Assembly (NCBI RefSeq): GCF_024362695.1
Contig: NC_065429.1
Coordinates: 6,575,849-6,639,848, forward strand
Length of the DNA stretch: 64,000 nt
Direction of reading: 5' to 3'
Source of the DNA: Pectinophora gossypiella
Taxonomy: Eukaryota > Arthropoda > Insecta > Lepidoptera > Gelechiidae
A program made the position numbers and the translations under genes. The notes beneath the pieces were generated by a model. It was not told the origin of the DNA. It searched no databases and saw only the letters and a list, made by a program, of their open reading frames with translations. The number at the start of each line of letters is the position of its first letter. The first letter of the stretch is position 1. This document shows positions 48,180 through 59,580 of the stretch, piece after piece.

Positions 48180-48555
48180 CTCGACGGTACACACGGCGGG
48201 GGAGCCCTACAAGTGCACTTGACTCCGACGATATAGACGGCGACACGGGAAACCTCAGTGAGGCGCGGGCACTACGCTCGCCTTGCGATAAACGTATCTC
48301 AACCCCGTAGCGATACAGTCGCGAGTTTTAAGCTTACAGTACCGCGCCGGTCCGTGAGCGCTGCGAGACGTACGAAGTCACGCAGTCGCGTCGAAGTATC
48401 GACGAGTAGATTTGAACTTTGATCGGTATTTCAAAACTGTCGGGCCACACTAGTCTGCCACTAAACATGAGTGCTATGTCATACAGTCGATCGCACTAAT
48501 ATATAACACAAACAATAATATAACATCACCCTTGAGGGGTAGAAGATGTATAGTA
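48180..48555 (+). other. Sin3A 3' UTR, proximal part
   Basis: Unique-looking, moderately GC-rich sequence after the stop codon, rich in CG dinucleotides and reaching to a hairpin MITE at 48556. No canonical AATAAA is present; only weak variants such as ATAATA occur near 48515-48525. The transcript therefore either uses a variant signal or runs on into the repeats. Confidence 0.6.
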
Positions 48556-48748
48556 TATACATTGTTTTAAGTTTACGCGGTTATTATCATAATTAAAACA
48601 CATAATAACGGGTTCTTACCGCGTTCAAATGGGGATATGAGACTCCCGATATTTCGACACTGTTGCAAGTGCCATGATCACGGGATGACTGGATCATGGC
48701 ACTTGCAACAGTGTCGAAATATCGGGAGTCTCATATCCCCACTTAAAC
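48556..48748. mobile_element. Hairpin element, AACGGGTTC family, in Sin3A 3' flank
   Basis: The left arm starts cattgttttaagtttacgcg; centre ccatgatcacgggatgactg; the right arm is cut by a 5S-like SINE at 48751. Confidence 0.82.
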
Positions 48749-48750
48749 TC

Positions 48751-49048
48751 AGGAGGAGCTCGGTGGCGCAGCGGTAAACGCGCTCGGTCTGCGATTGTTG
48801 AAGTTAAGCAACTTTCGCAAAGGCCGGTCATAGGATGGGTGACCACAAAAAAAAGTTTTCATCTCGAGCTCCTCCGTGCTTCGGAAGGCACGTTAAGCCG
48901 TTGGTCCCGGCTGCATTAGCAGTCGTTAATAACCACCAATCCGCATTGGGCCCGCGTGGTGGTTTAAGGCCCGATCTCCCTATCCATCCATAGAGAAGGC
49001 CCGTGCCCCTGCAGTGGGGACGTTAATGGGCTGGTGATGATGATATAC
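48751..49048 (+). mobile_element. 5S-rRNA-like SINE (type 3)
   Basis: Full copy inserted into a hairpin element in the Sin3A 3' flank. Confidence 0.85.
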
Positions 49049-49403
49049 TCCTACTCACAATACATAATACATTATGTAATGTCGTAAAAAAACTCGATTT
49101 CAATTGTGATCCAAACGTAAATACAAACTCGTACCGCCTTACAAATAAAAAAATAACCAGGGATGAACATGTATTTTAGGTATTTGACAGCCAAGAAAAA
49201 TTTAGTCGATATAATAATAATTGAATTCAATTTTACTTGGTTGTCAATACTTAAACCAACGTTCAACCCTGGTTTATTTTTTACTTGTAAGGCAGGTAAA
49301 GTCAAATTAAGTGGTTTATAGCTCAAATCGGGACACTAGATGTAAACCAAGCGTTCTTCGAACATTTTACGGTATTCGGACTAATACATTAAATATATAT
49401 TAA

Positions 49404-49735
49404 CAGCCTCCGTGGTCTAGTGGTTAGAGCGTAAGGCTCACGATCTGGAGGTCCGGGTTCGATTCCCGATGGGGACATTGTCGAAATCACTTTGTGAGAC
49501 TGTCCTTTGTTTGGTAAGGACTTTTCAGGCTTGAATCACCTGATTGTCCGAAAAAGTAAGATGATTCCGTGCTTCGGAGGGCATGTTAAGCCGTTAGTCC
49601 CGGCTATTAGCCGTAAAAAACACCTCCACCAACCCGCATTGGAGCAGGGTGGTGGAGTATGCTCCATACCCCCTCCGGTTGATTGAGGGGAGGCCTGTGC
49701 CCAGCAGTGGGACGTATATAGGCTGTTTACGTAAC
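49404..49735 (+). mobile_element. tRNA-derived SINE, type 2, full copy
   Basis: gcctccgtggtctagtggtt head to gcccagcagtgggacgtata tail. Confidence 0.86.
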
Positions 49736-49739
49736 AAGT

Positions 49740-50165
49740 CCAGTCAATTTTATTGAACAATAATACTTAAACAATTTGCACAATAAATTTACACGATACT
49801 CTGCTATTTACTGCACTCCGCCCCTGACTAGCCCTGAGCGGCTGATGCCAGACATGGCAGGGTCGCCATATAAGGTCAGGCTCGGGACGAGTGAAACAGC
49901 CGAGTATCATCTCAAGACTCCTTTATTAATGGAACCTTAGTCATATACTACTACACTACAATGCCGAGCACAAAGGCGCCCATTACACTGGCCACATTTC
50001 CTCGCTCGGACACCCTTTGCGCCAAGAACAATCCGTGGGGTCATCTCCACTCTCTCTAACCGGCGTCCGATTCCCGCTACAAATTTCTTAGCATCGCTAC
50101 CCCAACAACCCGTCGTCTCAAAAGCAAACGGGACAAAAATGTAGCCGCCTTCCAAATCCCTATAT
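49740..50165 (-). mobile_element. LINE fragment (FVPFAFETTGCWGSDAKKFV family)
   Basis: The complement encodes LEGGYIFVPFAFETTGCWGS and AKKFVAGIGRRLERV, followed by a degenerate tail. A matching downstream part is at 51185. Confidence 0.7.
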
Positions 50166-50169
50166 TTAT

Positions 50170-50436
50170 CATCATCATCAGCCCATTAACGTCCCCACTG
50201 CTGGGGCACGGGCCTTCCCTATGGATGAATAGGGAGATCGGGCCTTAAACCACCACGCGGGCCCAGTGCGGATTGATGGTTATTAACGACTGCGATTGCA
50301 GCCGGAACCAACGTCTTAACGTGCCTTCCGAAGCATGAAGGAGCTCGAGATGAAAACTTCTTTTTTGTGGTCACCCATCCTATGACCGGCCTTTGCGAAA
50401 GTTGCTTAACTTCAACAATCGCAGACCGAGCCCGCT
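50170..50436 (-). mobile_element. 5S-rRNA-like SINE (type 3)
   Basis: Inverse copy, head cut after cgcagaccgagc. Confidence 0.83.
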
Positions 50437-50844
50437 TCCATACATGCATGAAATTGAATTTGTATCACGTTTCTATGTTATTGCGACCGACTGTAAACTA
50501 CTATGTACCAGTCTCAAGATTTACTTTTGTTATGAATATGGCTATGAAAAGTGTTTTCAGAACTGTCTAGTATCAATAACTATGAATAAAAATGTAATTT
50601 TGATCGTGAAACGTATAACGCGTGTATATTTCACTAACAAAATTATCTCGACCATTACAGACGGCGATACGGCTCACCTATCACGTTGGTCTAACTGAAA
50701 GCTCGGTGAGGTGTGGGTACTTAGTTCATCTTGCGATGAATGTATCTCTGACTACCCCAATTGGGATATAGTCGTGAACTTATGTTAAACGTGTATAATA
50801 GTACTTGATACACCTTAAAATGCTTGAGTTAATTTTTAACTATA

Positions 50845-51010
50845 TTATACACTGCTAAGGAGGGGAATTCTCTACCGTCTTCTGTATTTCCGAATGCATA
50901 TAACCCGGGTGCTTTCAAGGCCAGAATGAACAGGCACCTTCTGGGCGAGCTCCATCTTCTCTCAATGCCTTTGGGCAAGACTAGGGCCAAGAGCAAACCC
51001 ATCAAAGGTA
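50845..51010 (+). mobile_element. LINE fragment (LPSSVFPNAYNPGAFKARMN)
   Basis: Reads NSLPSSVFPNAYNPGAFKAR then MNRHLLGE, the usual end of a reverse transcriptase. Confidence 0.7.
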
Positions 51011-51184
51011 AAAAAAAACCACGCATACATCCCTAAAAGGGTAGGCAGAGATGTATAGCATACAGTGTGTTAGTGACACCGTAACGAATACTGAGGGGGA
51101 TGGTTCAGACCATGATTCTGAGTTGAAATCAAGTGGAATTTTCTGTCGGAAAATTCATGTTTTTTTTGTGTTTTTTAAATAAAA

Positions 51185-51411
51185 AAATTGTGTTGAATTA
51201 ATAGCATCAAATTTATTTATTCAAACAATTAAAAACAAACACATCTTATAAATAAAACACCTCCTCCAATGCGTCACATCGAGGCAAGGTGCCCAACAGG
51301 CTGGCAGCATTACCCCTCTGAATCGCCAGACTAATTCTCTGACAGAAATAACTACCAGCCCTAGCATCTCCCGAAGCCCCAATAAGACGCATTAATAGCA
51401 TTAGAGATACA
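51185..51411 (-). mobile_element. LINE fragment (ISLAIQRGNAASLLGTLP)
   Basis: The complement encodes GDARAGSYFCQRISLAIQRG and NAASLLGTL, probably the C-terminus of the same element type as 49740. Confidence 0.7.
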
Positions 51412-51792
51412 ATGGTGCTAATTCCTGTAAATACCATCTAATTTTATTTTAAGTTATATCTGTCATTTTCTTATCCGCCGAAAAGGAAAGGGACGGGTAA
51501 TCGACAAGCATAAAATTTATGGAACACACGTCAATTTTAAGCACAAATCTAAACCAACCGTCTAAAAATTTTACATCAGTCAATAACCCGACACAGTTAA
51601 GTAGACAGCACGTCAAACGGATTGCATACCAGGGACGTACCTTTTGATTCGCCCGGGTTATTCATTCATTTACTCATTCTTCTTAAAATTAAGAGCTGTG
51701 AATCATCCGTCCCTTTCCTTTTCGACGGATATGAAAATGACGGATATAACTTAAAATAAAATTAGGCGGTGTCTCCAGGAATCGGGGCCATT
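51412..51792. mobile_element. MITE, TGCTAATTCCTG family
   Basis: Full copy lying between two halves of TTAGTGACATCG-type MITE sequence (51064-51160 and 51835-51945), so probably a nested insertion next to a LINE fragment. Confidence 0.83.
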
Positions 51793-52240
51793 ATGTCACT
51801 TAAAATTTTAAAAAAATATTTATTATTATTTTTTTTAATTATATCTGTTCCAAGCTTTTGCGACGGAAAATTCCACTTGATATCGACTCGTAAATGATCT
51901 GAATCAACCCTCAAAGTATTCGTTACGATGTCACAAACACCCTGTATACACACCCCCTCCTCGCCAGCTAAGTTTAAGTCCTATGTAATAGAGGTTGAGT
52001 CTGTTATCACTTGTGAAAACACTTTTTCATACCCATACTCATCGTTCCTCCAAACTCCAACAATGTTTGATTTAAATTTGATTCTAAAAACGAAAATATT
52101 ACACACAACATTCTCCCCAAAACATTGGTAACATTATAAGTACCGTAGATAAAGCGCTTCATACAACAACACGACGAAAACTTAGCTATAAATACTTATA
52201 CTTAGCTAAAGATTCAATAAAATCGTCTAAAAATTACGTA

Positions 52241-52385
52241 GGTAATCATGAGCAATATAATGTACCCACTTTAGGACTCTGTCGCACTAACATATTTGAC
52301 ATTTAGTGAGACTTACAGTTGAATTTGTCAAAAAAGTTAATGTGACATGGTATCAAAGTGTATACTAATGCTCGTGACCGTACGT
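52241..52385. mobile_element. MITE, CGGTCACGAG family
   Basis: aatcatgagcaatataatgt ... atgctcgtgaccgta; near full length. Confidence 0.8.
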
Positions 52386-52549
52386 TTCGTCTTAGCATCT
52401 ACAGCGTGGAGGATTCGTAACGCGGTTGGGTTATACAAATCCACATTGCCAGTTGGTCGCGTACTGTGGAATGTTAGAGCATGAACATTGAACAGCTATG
52501 TCTGCTCTAACTTTTCGTCACACTTTTTGAGCGCTCATGATCCAATTCA

Positions 52550-52650
52550 TCATCAATTTAAGAGCCACGCTCTTGTCGGTGCAGCATTTCCATGCTACTT
52601 TTTAGGGAAAAATACGGCAGTGGTTTCCCTCTTGCCTTCCGCCCCATTTA
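52550..52650 (-). mobile_element. Repeat, aatttaagagccacgctcttgtcggtg family
   Basis: atcaatttaagagccacgct ... ttgccttccgcccc. Confidence 0.68.
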
Positions 52651-53675
52651 CGGTACTTATATATGAATGGTTGATAATTGTACTAATGATAATAATATTC
52701 ATAATTTTAATAGTTATCATTGAACTCTGTCCGTTATATAATGAGGAACACAGGGTATGTCTGCGTATCTAGAATGTTTAGATGAATATTGTGCCCGGCG
52801 ATTTTTGAAATTGAGCTATTGTGTGTTATCTACAGAGAAAAAGTAAAAATACTCACACATTTTGAGTGATTTTGCCTCGTTTTTGATAGTAATCGAAGTA
52901 GAAATAAGTTTACAATAATACTTAATTATATAAGGTCTGTTATCCTTAATGGGGTGGGTAAAGACACAAGTATTCAGAAGATTGTTATGATGAACCGTAC
53001 AGTGAAAGGTGGTCACCCTCTTACCCATATAATGCTCCCATAATTTTAGAAAAGACAATCCCTCTGAACTTTTCTGCGATGTGGGTAGACAAGCAGCTAA
53101 GTTACTATCAAAAACGCTGTAGCTAGTTTTCAATAGCTCTTAACGGGAAAAATTAGGACCGATTTCAATGATACATTCAAATGTTGCATTTCTTTGGGAA
53201 ATCTCATTTTATGTCTATGTTCCGCGCGTTATGTTTTAATGGCGCGCGGAGTAGAGGGCTCATTATACTTACTAATACGACTGGGGTTGACGCGTGATGA
53301 AATAGCGACATTTTTTGACGAAAAACTACAATAAAATGACCCAAAAAAGTTTGATTGTTAATATATTGTTGACAACGTAGTTTTTCGTGCAAAAGTTGCG
53401 GATTGCGTTCGAAAAGTCGTCAATTTGTAATAAATATTGTTAATTATACGATTTTTTTAATAAAATACGAACGGAATCTGACAAAGTTGTTTAAAACCAA
53501 TCGTTACGCGCCACTCTCTATGTAAGACCGTGTAAATATAGTTTTGTCGTGATGGTATGTATAAAATTATGATTCTGTACTATCGACGCGGTGTACGTTC
53601 GATGTACATCCACCTGTAACAAATTGCTGTACTGTTTTTGATGTAACTTTCACCTGTTGTTTTGTATAAAATAGT
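52650..53675. other. AT-rich, mostly non-repetitive stretch
   Basis: No convincing ORF. AATAAA motifs occur at about 53430 and 53459. This could be unique intergenic DNA or a distal 3' UTR; nothing decides it. Confidence 0.4.
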
Positions 53676-54015
53676 GTGACTTTCCAATCGGCGTTCCTCA
53701 AAAACACGATGGAGTTGTTAAGTTTTTTCTTCGTTTAAACTTCTAATTTAATGGATAAAAAACATATGTATCTTTGTTTTTTGGTACAAAAGATTACCCT
53801 TGTTATTACACTAAGGTACAATTGCTTCCACTCATCATTCTGATCAAAATAAAGAGAAGCAATATAGGTAGCAACATCATTCTATTAGTTTTATATATGC
53901 TTCTACCATTTTAGAATAATTATGTACCCCAGCAATAAGAAAATAGGTAATTATCACGTTAAATGAACAACGCCATCTATCGTGTGCTTGGGGAACGTCG
54001 ATTGGAAACTCCCTC
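53676..54015. mobile_element. MITE, GGACTTTCCAATC family
   Basis: Ends gactttccaatcggcgttcc and gattggaaactccctc, with internal ccactcatcattctgatcaa. Related copies at 57952 and 60884. Confidence 0.8.
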
Positions 54016-54937
54016 ATTTTCAGAGACTCTATGAGGTTTTGAATTTATCGTTGAGATTATAAATAAATTAACAGGTTAATAAACTCATTTTTAACATTTG
54101 TCATACCAACCTTGAATGATATGACTGATGCATTGATTGATGTACATTGAGCGTGTATCGCGCGACGGTGGGATCGAGCCCTGATCTCTCTCAAGTACAC
54201 TGTAAATATAGCGAGCAAGAGACAGTATGTACTAACTGTTGAACCAATCTGGAATAAATATTATTATATTTATAATACAAATGTCGTTTTCTTTATATTA
54301 CCTCTGTCATGTAGAGAGGATGAACGAAAGTAGAATTACGAAAAAGATTTGTGGTGGGGTGTAAGTGGTGGGGTTGGAAGGCCTAAGCGTACGATAAGCT
54401 GCATGAACATTTATTAGAGTAGAAGTTTATTGCAAGTCACAACTATAACTAATAACTTTAAGTATAACTAATGTTGTACTTAAGGCTTAATAATAAATAA
54501 TAACAATAAACAAGTTATACAAGGTCATAAATGTGGTAGGTATATAGATAAGTCATATTGTGACATACAATAATAATTACATAAGGTACTTACAAATATA
54601 CTTATCTATATAAAAAGACCTATTTATAAACTTAAAAACTCTAAGCTATAAAACTGGGATTGAAACTTTAGATGGGACATTCTCACACACATAGAATGAC
54701 AATTCAGTCCAGTTTCTTAAAAAAAGGAAAAGGCAAATTAATAAATTACTTACCTGTAAGTACCTACTTAACATACCTGTGCAAAGTACCTGTGGATGAA
54801 GCCGGTGCATGGGTCGCGAGGTTTTTAGGCAGAAAAGTTTGTGTAATAGACTACTACCGCCATCTGTTGGTGCCAAATCTGAACTACTAACCATAACGCG
54901 TTCTAAAATGCAGCTAGCGACATCTATCGTACTTGGG
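54016..54937. other. AT-rich intergenic sequence
   Basis: Includes gtactaactgttgaaccaat and a degraded SINE-like patch near 54160-54200. No gene seen. Confidence 0.45.
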
Positions 54938-55054
54938 GGTTAAAATGGCCACATCGAAGCAATTCATCCAAAAAGCCCTCCCAAAATTTTATATTGGCCA
55001 ATAACCCGACAGAATTAAGTTGATAGCACACGTCATATAGGTTGAACAACAGCG

Positions 55055-55420
55055 GGTTGCAACTTTTCAAGGTTAGCCCAGCTAACGTCATCTCACACTG
55101 CGTTGCCATCTCATAAAAAATATATACGGTCGAATTGAGAACCTTCTCCTTTTTGAAGTCGGTAAAAAATAAATTACCCACGACTATTGTTTTTATATTT
55201 ACTTTGCAAAGAAATTTTGAACATTTAGTTACTTACAGTTTTAATTATTTTTAAATATATGTGTCAAGTAATGAGTAGTATTAAATACATTAGTCAGTAA
55301 TTCAGTTAATTTTCAATAATACAATTTATATCCTTAAAATGTTGGAGATACCTATTTAATGGTAACACATACTTCATCAAGGGCTAGCAATGGCGGCTTG
55401 TAATTGACTATAGCTAGGGA
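55055..55420. mobile_element. Repeat, tatgctcaaaagtgacagc family, left end missing
   Basis: Starts tttcaaggttagcccagcta and ends near gctagcaatggcggcttgta, matching 62923-63290. Confidence 0.65.
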
Positions 55421-55853
55421 TCGTGGACTGGAAAATCCCTCATTGTATCAGAAAAAGATTGGAAGAAAAAGAATCGTCCATAGTTGTTTGATCAACATTT
55501 ACTAAAAAGATTTTGAGATTCTCAAAAAAGCGCGAAGGTTCGTGTTGCTCAATGTATGCTACGATTTTATTTTTTTTACTAAATTAGTTCCCGTAAACCA
55601 CTACTAGATGTCGCTGTACAAAATTAAAACGCGCTTTGACGATATTATACGCTGTAGATGAACTTTCAAACGGTGAATCTGGAGAGGTCAAAAAAAAAAG
55701 AAACTGCAATTTTTGAGACCGCGTCGAATCTCTATAAGGGCTGCGCATATAATGCGTGGTTCTGTAGACTGAGGCGTGGTGGTTTATTTATTACTTTAAG
55801 GGTGCTAGTGACATCGTAACGACAATTTTAAGCCTTTAAGGGATGATGCAGAC

Positions 55854-56103
55854 AAGCGGTGCCGAAAAATCGATAGTTTTACTATCGATAGTAAACAGCC
55901 AAAATCATCTACCCAATCGATAGGCCTATCGATAGATCTTTTTTGGCGATACTATTGATAAGCAATGATAGTATCGATAGTTAAAAGATGAAAAACTATC
56001 GTTAGTATCGATACTATCGTTGCTTATATAGTATCGCCAAAAAGAAGAAGATCGATAGTTCGATCGAAAACTATCGATAGGGCGCTATCGAGCGGCAACA
56101 TTA
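55854..56103. mobile_element. 250-bp hAT-like palindromic element rich in ATCGAT/CGATA
   Basis: Inserted in a TTAGTGACATCG-type MITE and flanked by ATGCAGAC at 55846-55853 and 56104-56111 (8-bp duplication). Ends AAGCGGTGCCG and, inverted, AATGTTGCCGC. More than ten cgata/tatcg motifs form inverted arms around 55866-56090. Confidence 0.78.
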
Positions 56104-56270
56104 ATGCAGACCATGATCCTGAGTTGATAAATCAAGTGGATTATTCCGTCGAAAAAGTATGGAGGTGAAAATAATTGAAAAAACAAAATATGGAATGTTG
56201 CCGAATAATCAAGTTTCGATAATTATTTAGGGGCTTAGAAAATAATTGAATATACAGTCGATTATCGGCC

Positions 56271-56548
56271 GAGGAGCTCGGTGGCGCAGCGGTCAACGCG
56301 CTCGGTCTGCGATTGTTGAAGTTAAGCAACTTTCGCAAAGGCCGGTCATAGGATGGGTCACCACAAAAATACTCCTCCGTGCTTCGGAAGGCACGTTAAG
56401 CCGTTGGTCCCGGCTGCATTAGCAGTCGTTAATAACCACCAATCCGCACTGGGCCCGCGTGGTGGTTTAAGGCCCGATCTCCCTATCCATCCATAGGGAA
56501 GGCCCGTGCCCCAGCAGTGGGGACGTTAATGGGCTGGTGATGATGATA
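56271..56548 (+). mobile_element. 5S-rRNA-like SINE (type 3)
   Basis: Full head and tail with a short deletion after ggtcaccacaaaaa. Confidence 0.85.
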
Positions 56549-57059
56549 TTGGCCGACACTATCATGAATTTTGCGACGGAAAGTTCCTTTTGATATTAAC
56601 TCTGAAGCATGAACTGAAATCAACCCGTCGGTATTCGTTACGAGGTCATTACACAGTATACCATTGACTAATGGTTGCCTGGAATAGATTTGCGTATAGT
56701 ATTGCCTTTTTATTCTTTGGTAACAATATAAATGAAACAAGATTCGTATGCAAAAGTCTATATATTTTAGCCATAACTTGTCCTATAAATAATTAAGCAT
56801 CTGGAAGACATACAAGCATACAGCATTTACAATTATATTATCTAATAATATCATTTTCTATAGCTATCAAATATGCCATACTGATTTCTGTTGCATTTCG
56901 AATCCCAGTAGGGGCTTAAAAATGATTTTCGAAATTGTTTTCGAATTCGTGTTTGGACAAATGATTATAACGTGCTCAGCGGTGAAGGAAAACATCGTGA
57001 GGAAACGCACATTCCCGAAACACGTTTCAGAGGTATGTGGCATAACTTAGATTAGGATC

Positions 57060-57175
57060 TAAGTTAGGAAAGAACAGTACCTCTATTTCAAATTTCAACC
57101 AAATCGGTTCAGTAGTTTAAGCGTGAAAAGATAACAGACAGACAGAGCTTTCGCTTTATATTATTAGTATGGATT
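57060..57175. mobile_element. LINE-like 3' end (aaatcggttcagtagtttaa family)
   Basis: ttcaaccaaatcggttcagt ... acagacagacagagctttcg, a motif commonly seen in lepidopteran introns. Related gccattaggctacggacccc at 60310-60512. Confidence 0.6.
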
Positions 57176-57342
57176 ATTTATTAACATATAGCTTAACTTA
57201 ACCGTTATAAAACCATTTGAATTTCACAGACAGTAAAAGATTTTTATGTCGTTTTGTAAAATTACTTATCGATTGGAAGTTTATCGTGATCAAGCTATAT
57301 ATATTATAATCAAATGTCACTATGATACTATACAACTGGGTA

Positions 57343-57626
57343 GTTTCCTAGGTCAAAGACAAATTATGATTACTAAATAAAGACAAATGTAAAGGTGAAC
57401 GCGGTAAGAACCCGTTATTATGTGTTTTAATTAAGGTGAAAAAAGTTTACTTTTTTCTATATAATTTATTTATGAATTTTAAAAAAGAAAAATGTAATAA
57501 TAAGTGCGTCATTTGTCACTTCTTTCTATGACGTCACAGGTTGCTTTTCAAACAAATTCCATAGTAATTTTGTGTTTTGGCGTTCAGTAAAAAGTAACTG
57601 ATTTGACTAGTTGGAAACTGCCCTAT
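57343..57626. mobile_element. MITE, GGGTAGTTTCC family, with nested fragment
   Basis: Terminal arms gggtagtttcctaggtcaaa and gactagttggaaactgccc. Positions 57394-57430 carry a foreign gcggtaagaacccgttatta piece from the hairpin family at 33000. Confidence 0.8.
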
Positions 57627-57951
57627 TGTATAATTTATTTTTTTGAAAATTCCCATTCTGTAAAGTACCATTCATTATTCGTCGCCATATAGTGAAAATA
57701 GCGTAAGCTCCATTTTGAAAAATCAAATTAGGATGTGGTTTTTGTTAACATAACCTCGCAATATTTAGGGACGCTATTTTCAATACGGGTAAAAAATCGT
57801 GGTTCCATTTTTTTTTAAATTAAGATGGGTTTGCTCTTGACTTCGTTCTTCCACGAGGAGATGAAGAGATCGACGTTGGAACGAGCTTACCCAGAAAATG
57901 CCTATTCAAAACCAATCCAATGGTTCCAATTTTAACCTGGATTGAATTTAA

Positions 57952-58501
57952 TTAGGTACTTTCCAATGTACGTCTCCACAAAAACAATATAGTTGGCGCT
58001 GTATCGATTCTTCTTCGTTTAACCTCCTATGTTCATGGATAACAGACATAATGCATCTTCTATCTTTGTTTTTGGGTATAAATGATGACCCTTTAAATTA
58101 CACCCAGGCACAATTACATCTTCCACCCATTATTATTCTGATCAAAACAAAGAGAAGCAATACAGGTAGCAACATAATTCTTTAAATAATGTGATCCAAA
58201 TATCAAGCTACAATTATTTTTATATATGCTTCTGCCATTACATTGTATTTTGTAATAATTATTTACAGTCATGAGCAATATAATGTACCCACTTTAGGAC
58301 TTTGTCGCACTAACATATTTAACATTTACTGAGACTTACAGTTCAATTTGTCAAAAAAGTTAATGTGACATGGTACCAAAGTGTATACATATTAATGCTC
58401 GTGACCGTACCTAAGTAATGAGATAATAGGTATTTGTCACGTGAAAACTGTACAAGGCATTCTATATTGTTTTTGGTGAAAGAAGCCTGGAAAGTCCCTT
58501 A
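57952..58501. mobile_element. MITE, GGACTTTCCAATC family, with nested TA-type MITE
   Basis: Ends ggtactttccaatgtacgtc and ctggaaagtccctta; interrupted at 58264-58412. Confidence 0.8.
58264..58412. mobile_element. MITE, CGGTCACGAG family, nested in a GGGACTTTCC-type MITE
   Basis: agtcatgagcaatataatgt ... gctcgtgaccgtac inserted where the paralogous element at 60884 reads aataattatgtacgcc without it (about 61183). Confidence 0.85.
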
Positions 58502-58734
58502 TTGAAAAAAAATTAAAGTCTGTTGAAGGAAATCACATCATAGATGATTTTTCAAAAAGACGCTTACACGATTTTTTATGTATTGTCAACGACAACACGA
58601 TACCGCACCACTGTGGTTTCGTTTAAGTAACCACACCACTGCTTAATGATGTCTAACGTGTAAAAAAAATCAAGTGTCAAACACAAAACAATTTCAAGAA
58701 TATTTTATGTGCAAGGAATAAGTAGTATATACAG

Positions 58735-59060
58735 GGTGTTAGTGACATCGTAACGAATACTCTCAGTATTCGTTACGATGTCACTTACACCCCGTACAAG
58801 TACATACAGGTAGCCATACAAGTAGGTATGGGTGTCAGTGAAACCGTAACGAATACTGAAGGGGATGAATAACACGATTCTGAGTCAATATCAAGTGGAA
58901 TTTCTTGTCGGAAAATTCAAGAAAATTTTAGTATTTTTTTAAATTAATTTCCGTCCCATACATTTGCGACGGAAAATTCCACTTGATATCAACTCAGAAT
59001 CATGGCCTCAATAATAATTATCCTTTAAAGTTTTCGTTAAGATGTCACTAACACCCTGTA
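58735..59060. mobile_element. Hairpin MITE pair, TTAGTGACATCGTAACG family
   Basis: A collapsed first unit (58735-58790, arms nearly adjacent), the linker accccgtacaagtacatacag, then a full unit 58830-59060. Confidence 0.83.
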
Positions 59061-59336
59061 TATGACAGCAGTTGACAATCTAATATCAATAAATAAACAT
59101 AGGGACTTCATTATTGTGGTGCGGTTACCTAAAAAAAAATTGTAAACGACACCACAGTGGTGCTGTTTCGTAGTGTCGTTGACAATATAATGGCGGTTTT
59201 CACTATAAAAGTCGATAAGCATATTGTAATACTATTCCATATTTTACCATAGAAATACTTATAGACAGCTTATTCTATAAACTCTTTAAAACAGAACACT
59301 GCACTGGTTTAAATTAAGAAGACTAGAAGAAGATAG

Positions 59337-59485
59337 GTACAGTCATGAGCAATATAATGCACCCACTTTAGGACTCTGTCGCATTAACATATTTTACATT
59401 TAGTGAGACTTATAGTTCAATTTGTCAAAAAAGTTAATGTGACATGGTACCAAAGTGTATACATATTAATGCTCGGGACCGTACA
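59337..59485. mobile_element. MITE, CGGTCACGAG family
   Basis: tacagtcatgagcaatataa ... aatgctcgggaccgtac; near full length. Confidence 0.8.
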
Positions 59486-59580
59486 AGGGGGTTAGAGCGA
59501 CATTGAAGCAATGAGAATAAAAATTAGAAGCTAAAACGTAGGTGGCAGCACTGTTGAGTGTTCCTAAATTTTGACAGTTA

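Larger units (their letters stand above)
51064..51945. mobile_element. Hairpin MITE, TTAGTGACATCGTAACG family, split
   Basis: Left arm 51064-51160 and right arm 51835-51945, separated by a LINE fragment and a TGCTAATTCCTG-family MITE. Confidence 0.72.
55799..56662. mobile_element. Hairpin MITE, TTAGTGACATCGTAACG family, with nested hAT-like element and SINE
   Basis: Left part 55799-55853, continued 56104-56160, right arm 56565-56662 (gaattttgcgacggaaagtt ... attcgttacgaggtcatta). The 250-bp hAT-like element and a 5S-like SINE (56271-56548) are inserted in it. Confidence 0.75.

Noticed and set aside
46268..46819. 183-aa minus-strand ORF
   Set aside because: It lies across a SINE and MITE sequence; the translated text repeats wherever this SINE occurs.
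47079..47487. Several long ORFs in alternative frames around exon 27
   Set aside because: Extreme GC content removes stop codons in all frames; only the frame with KPVFLRR matches Sin3.
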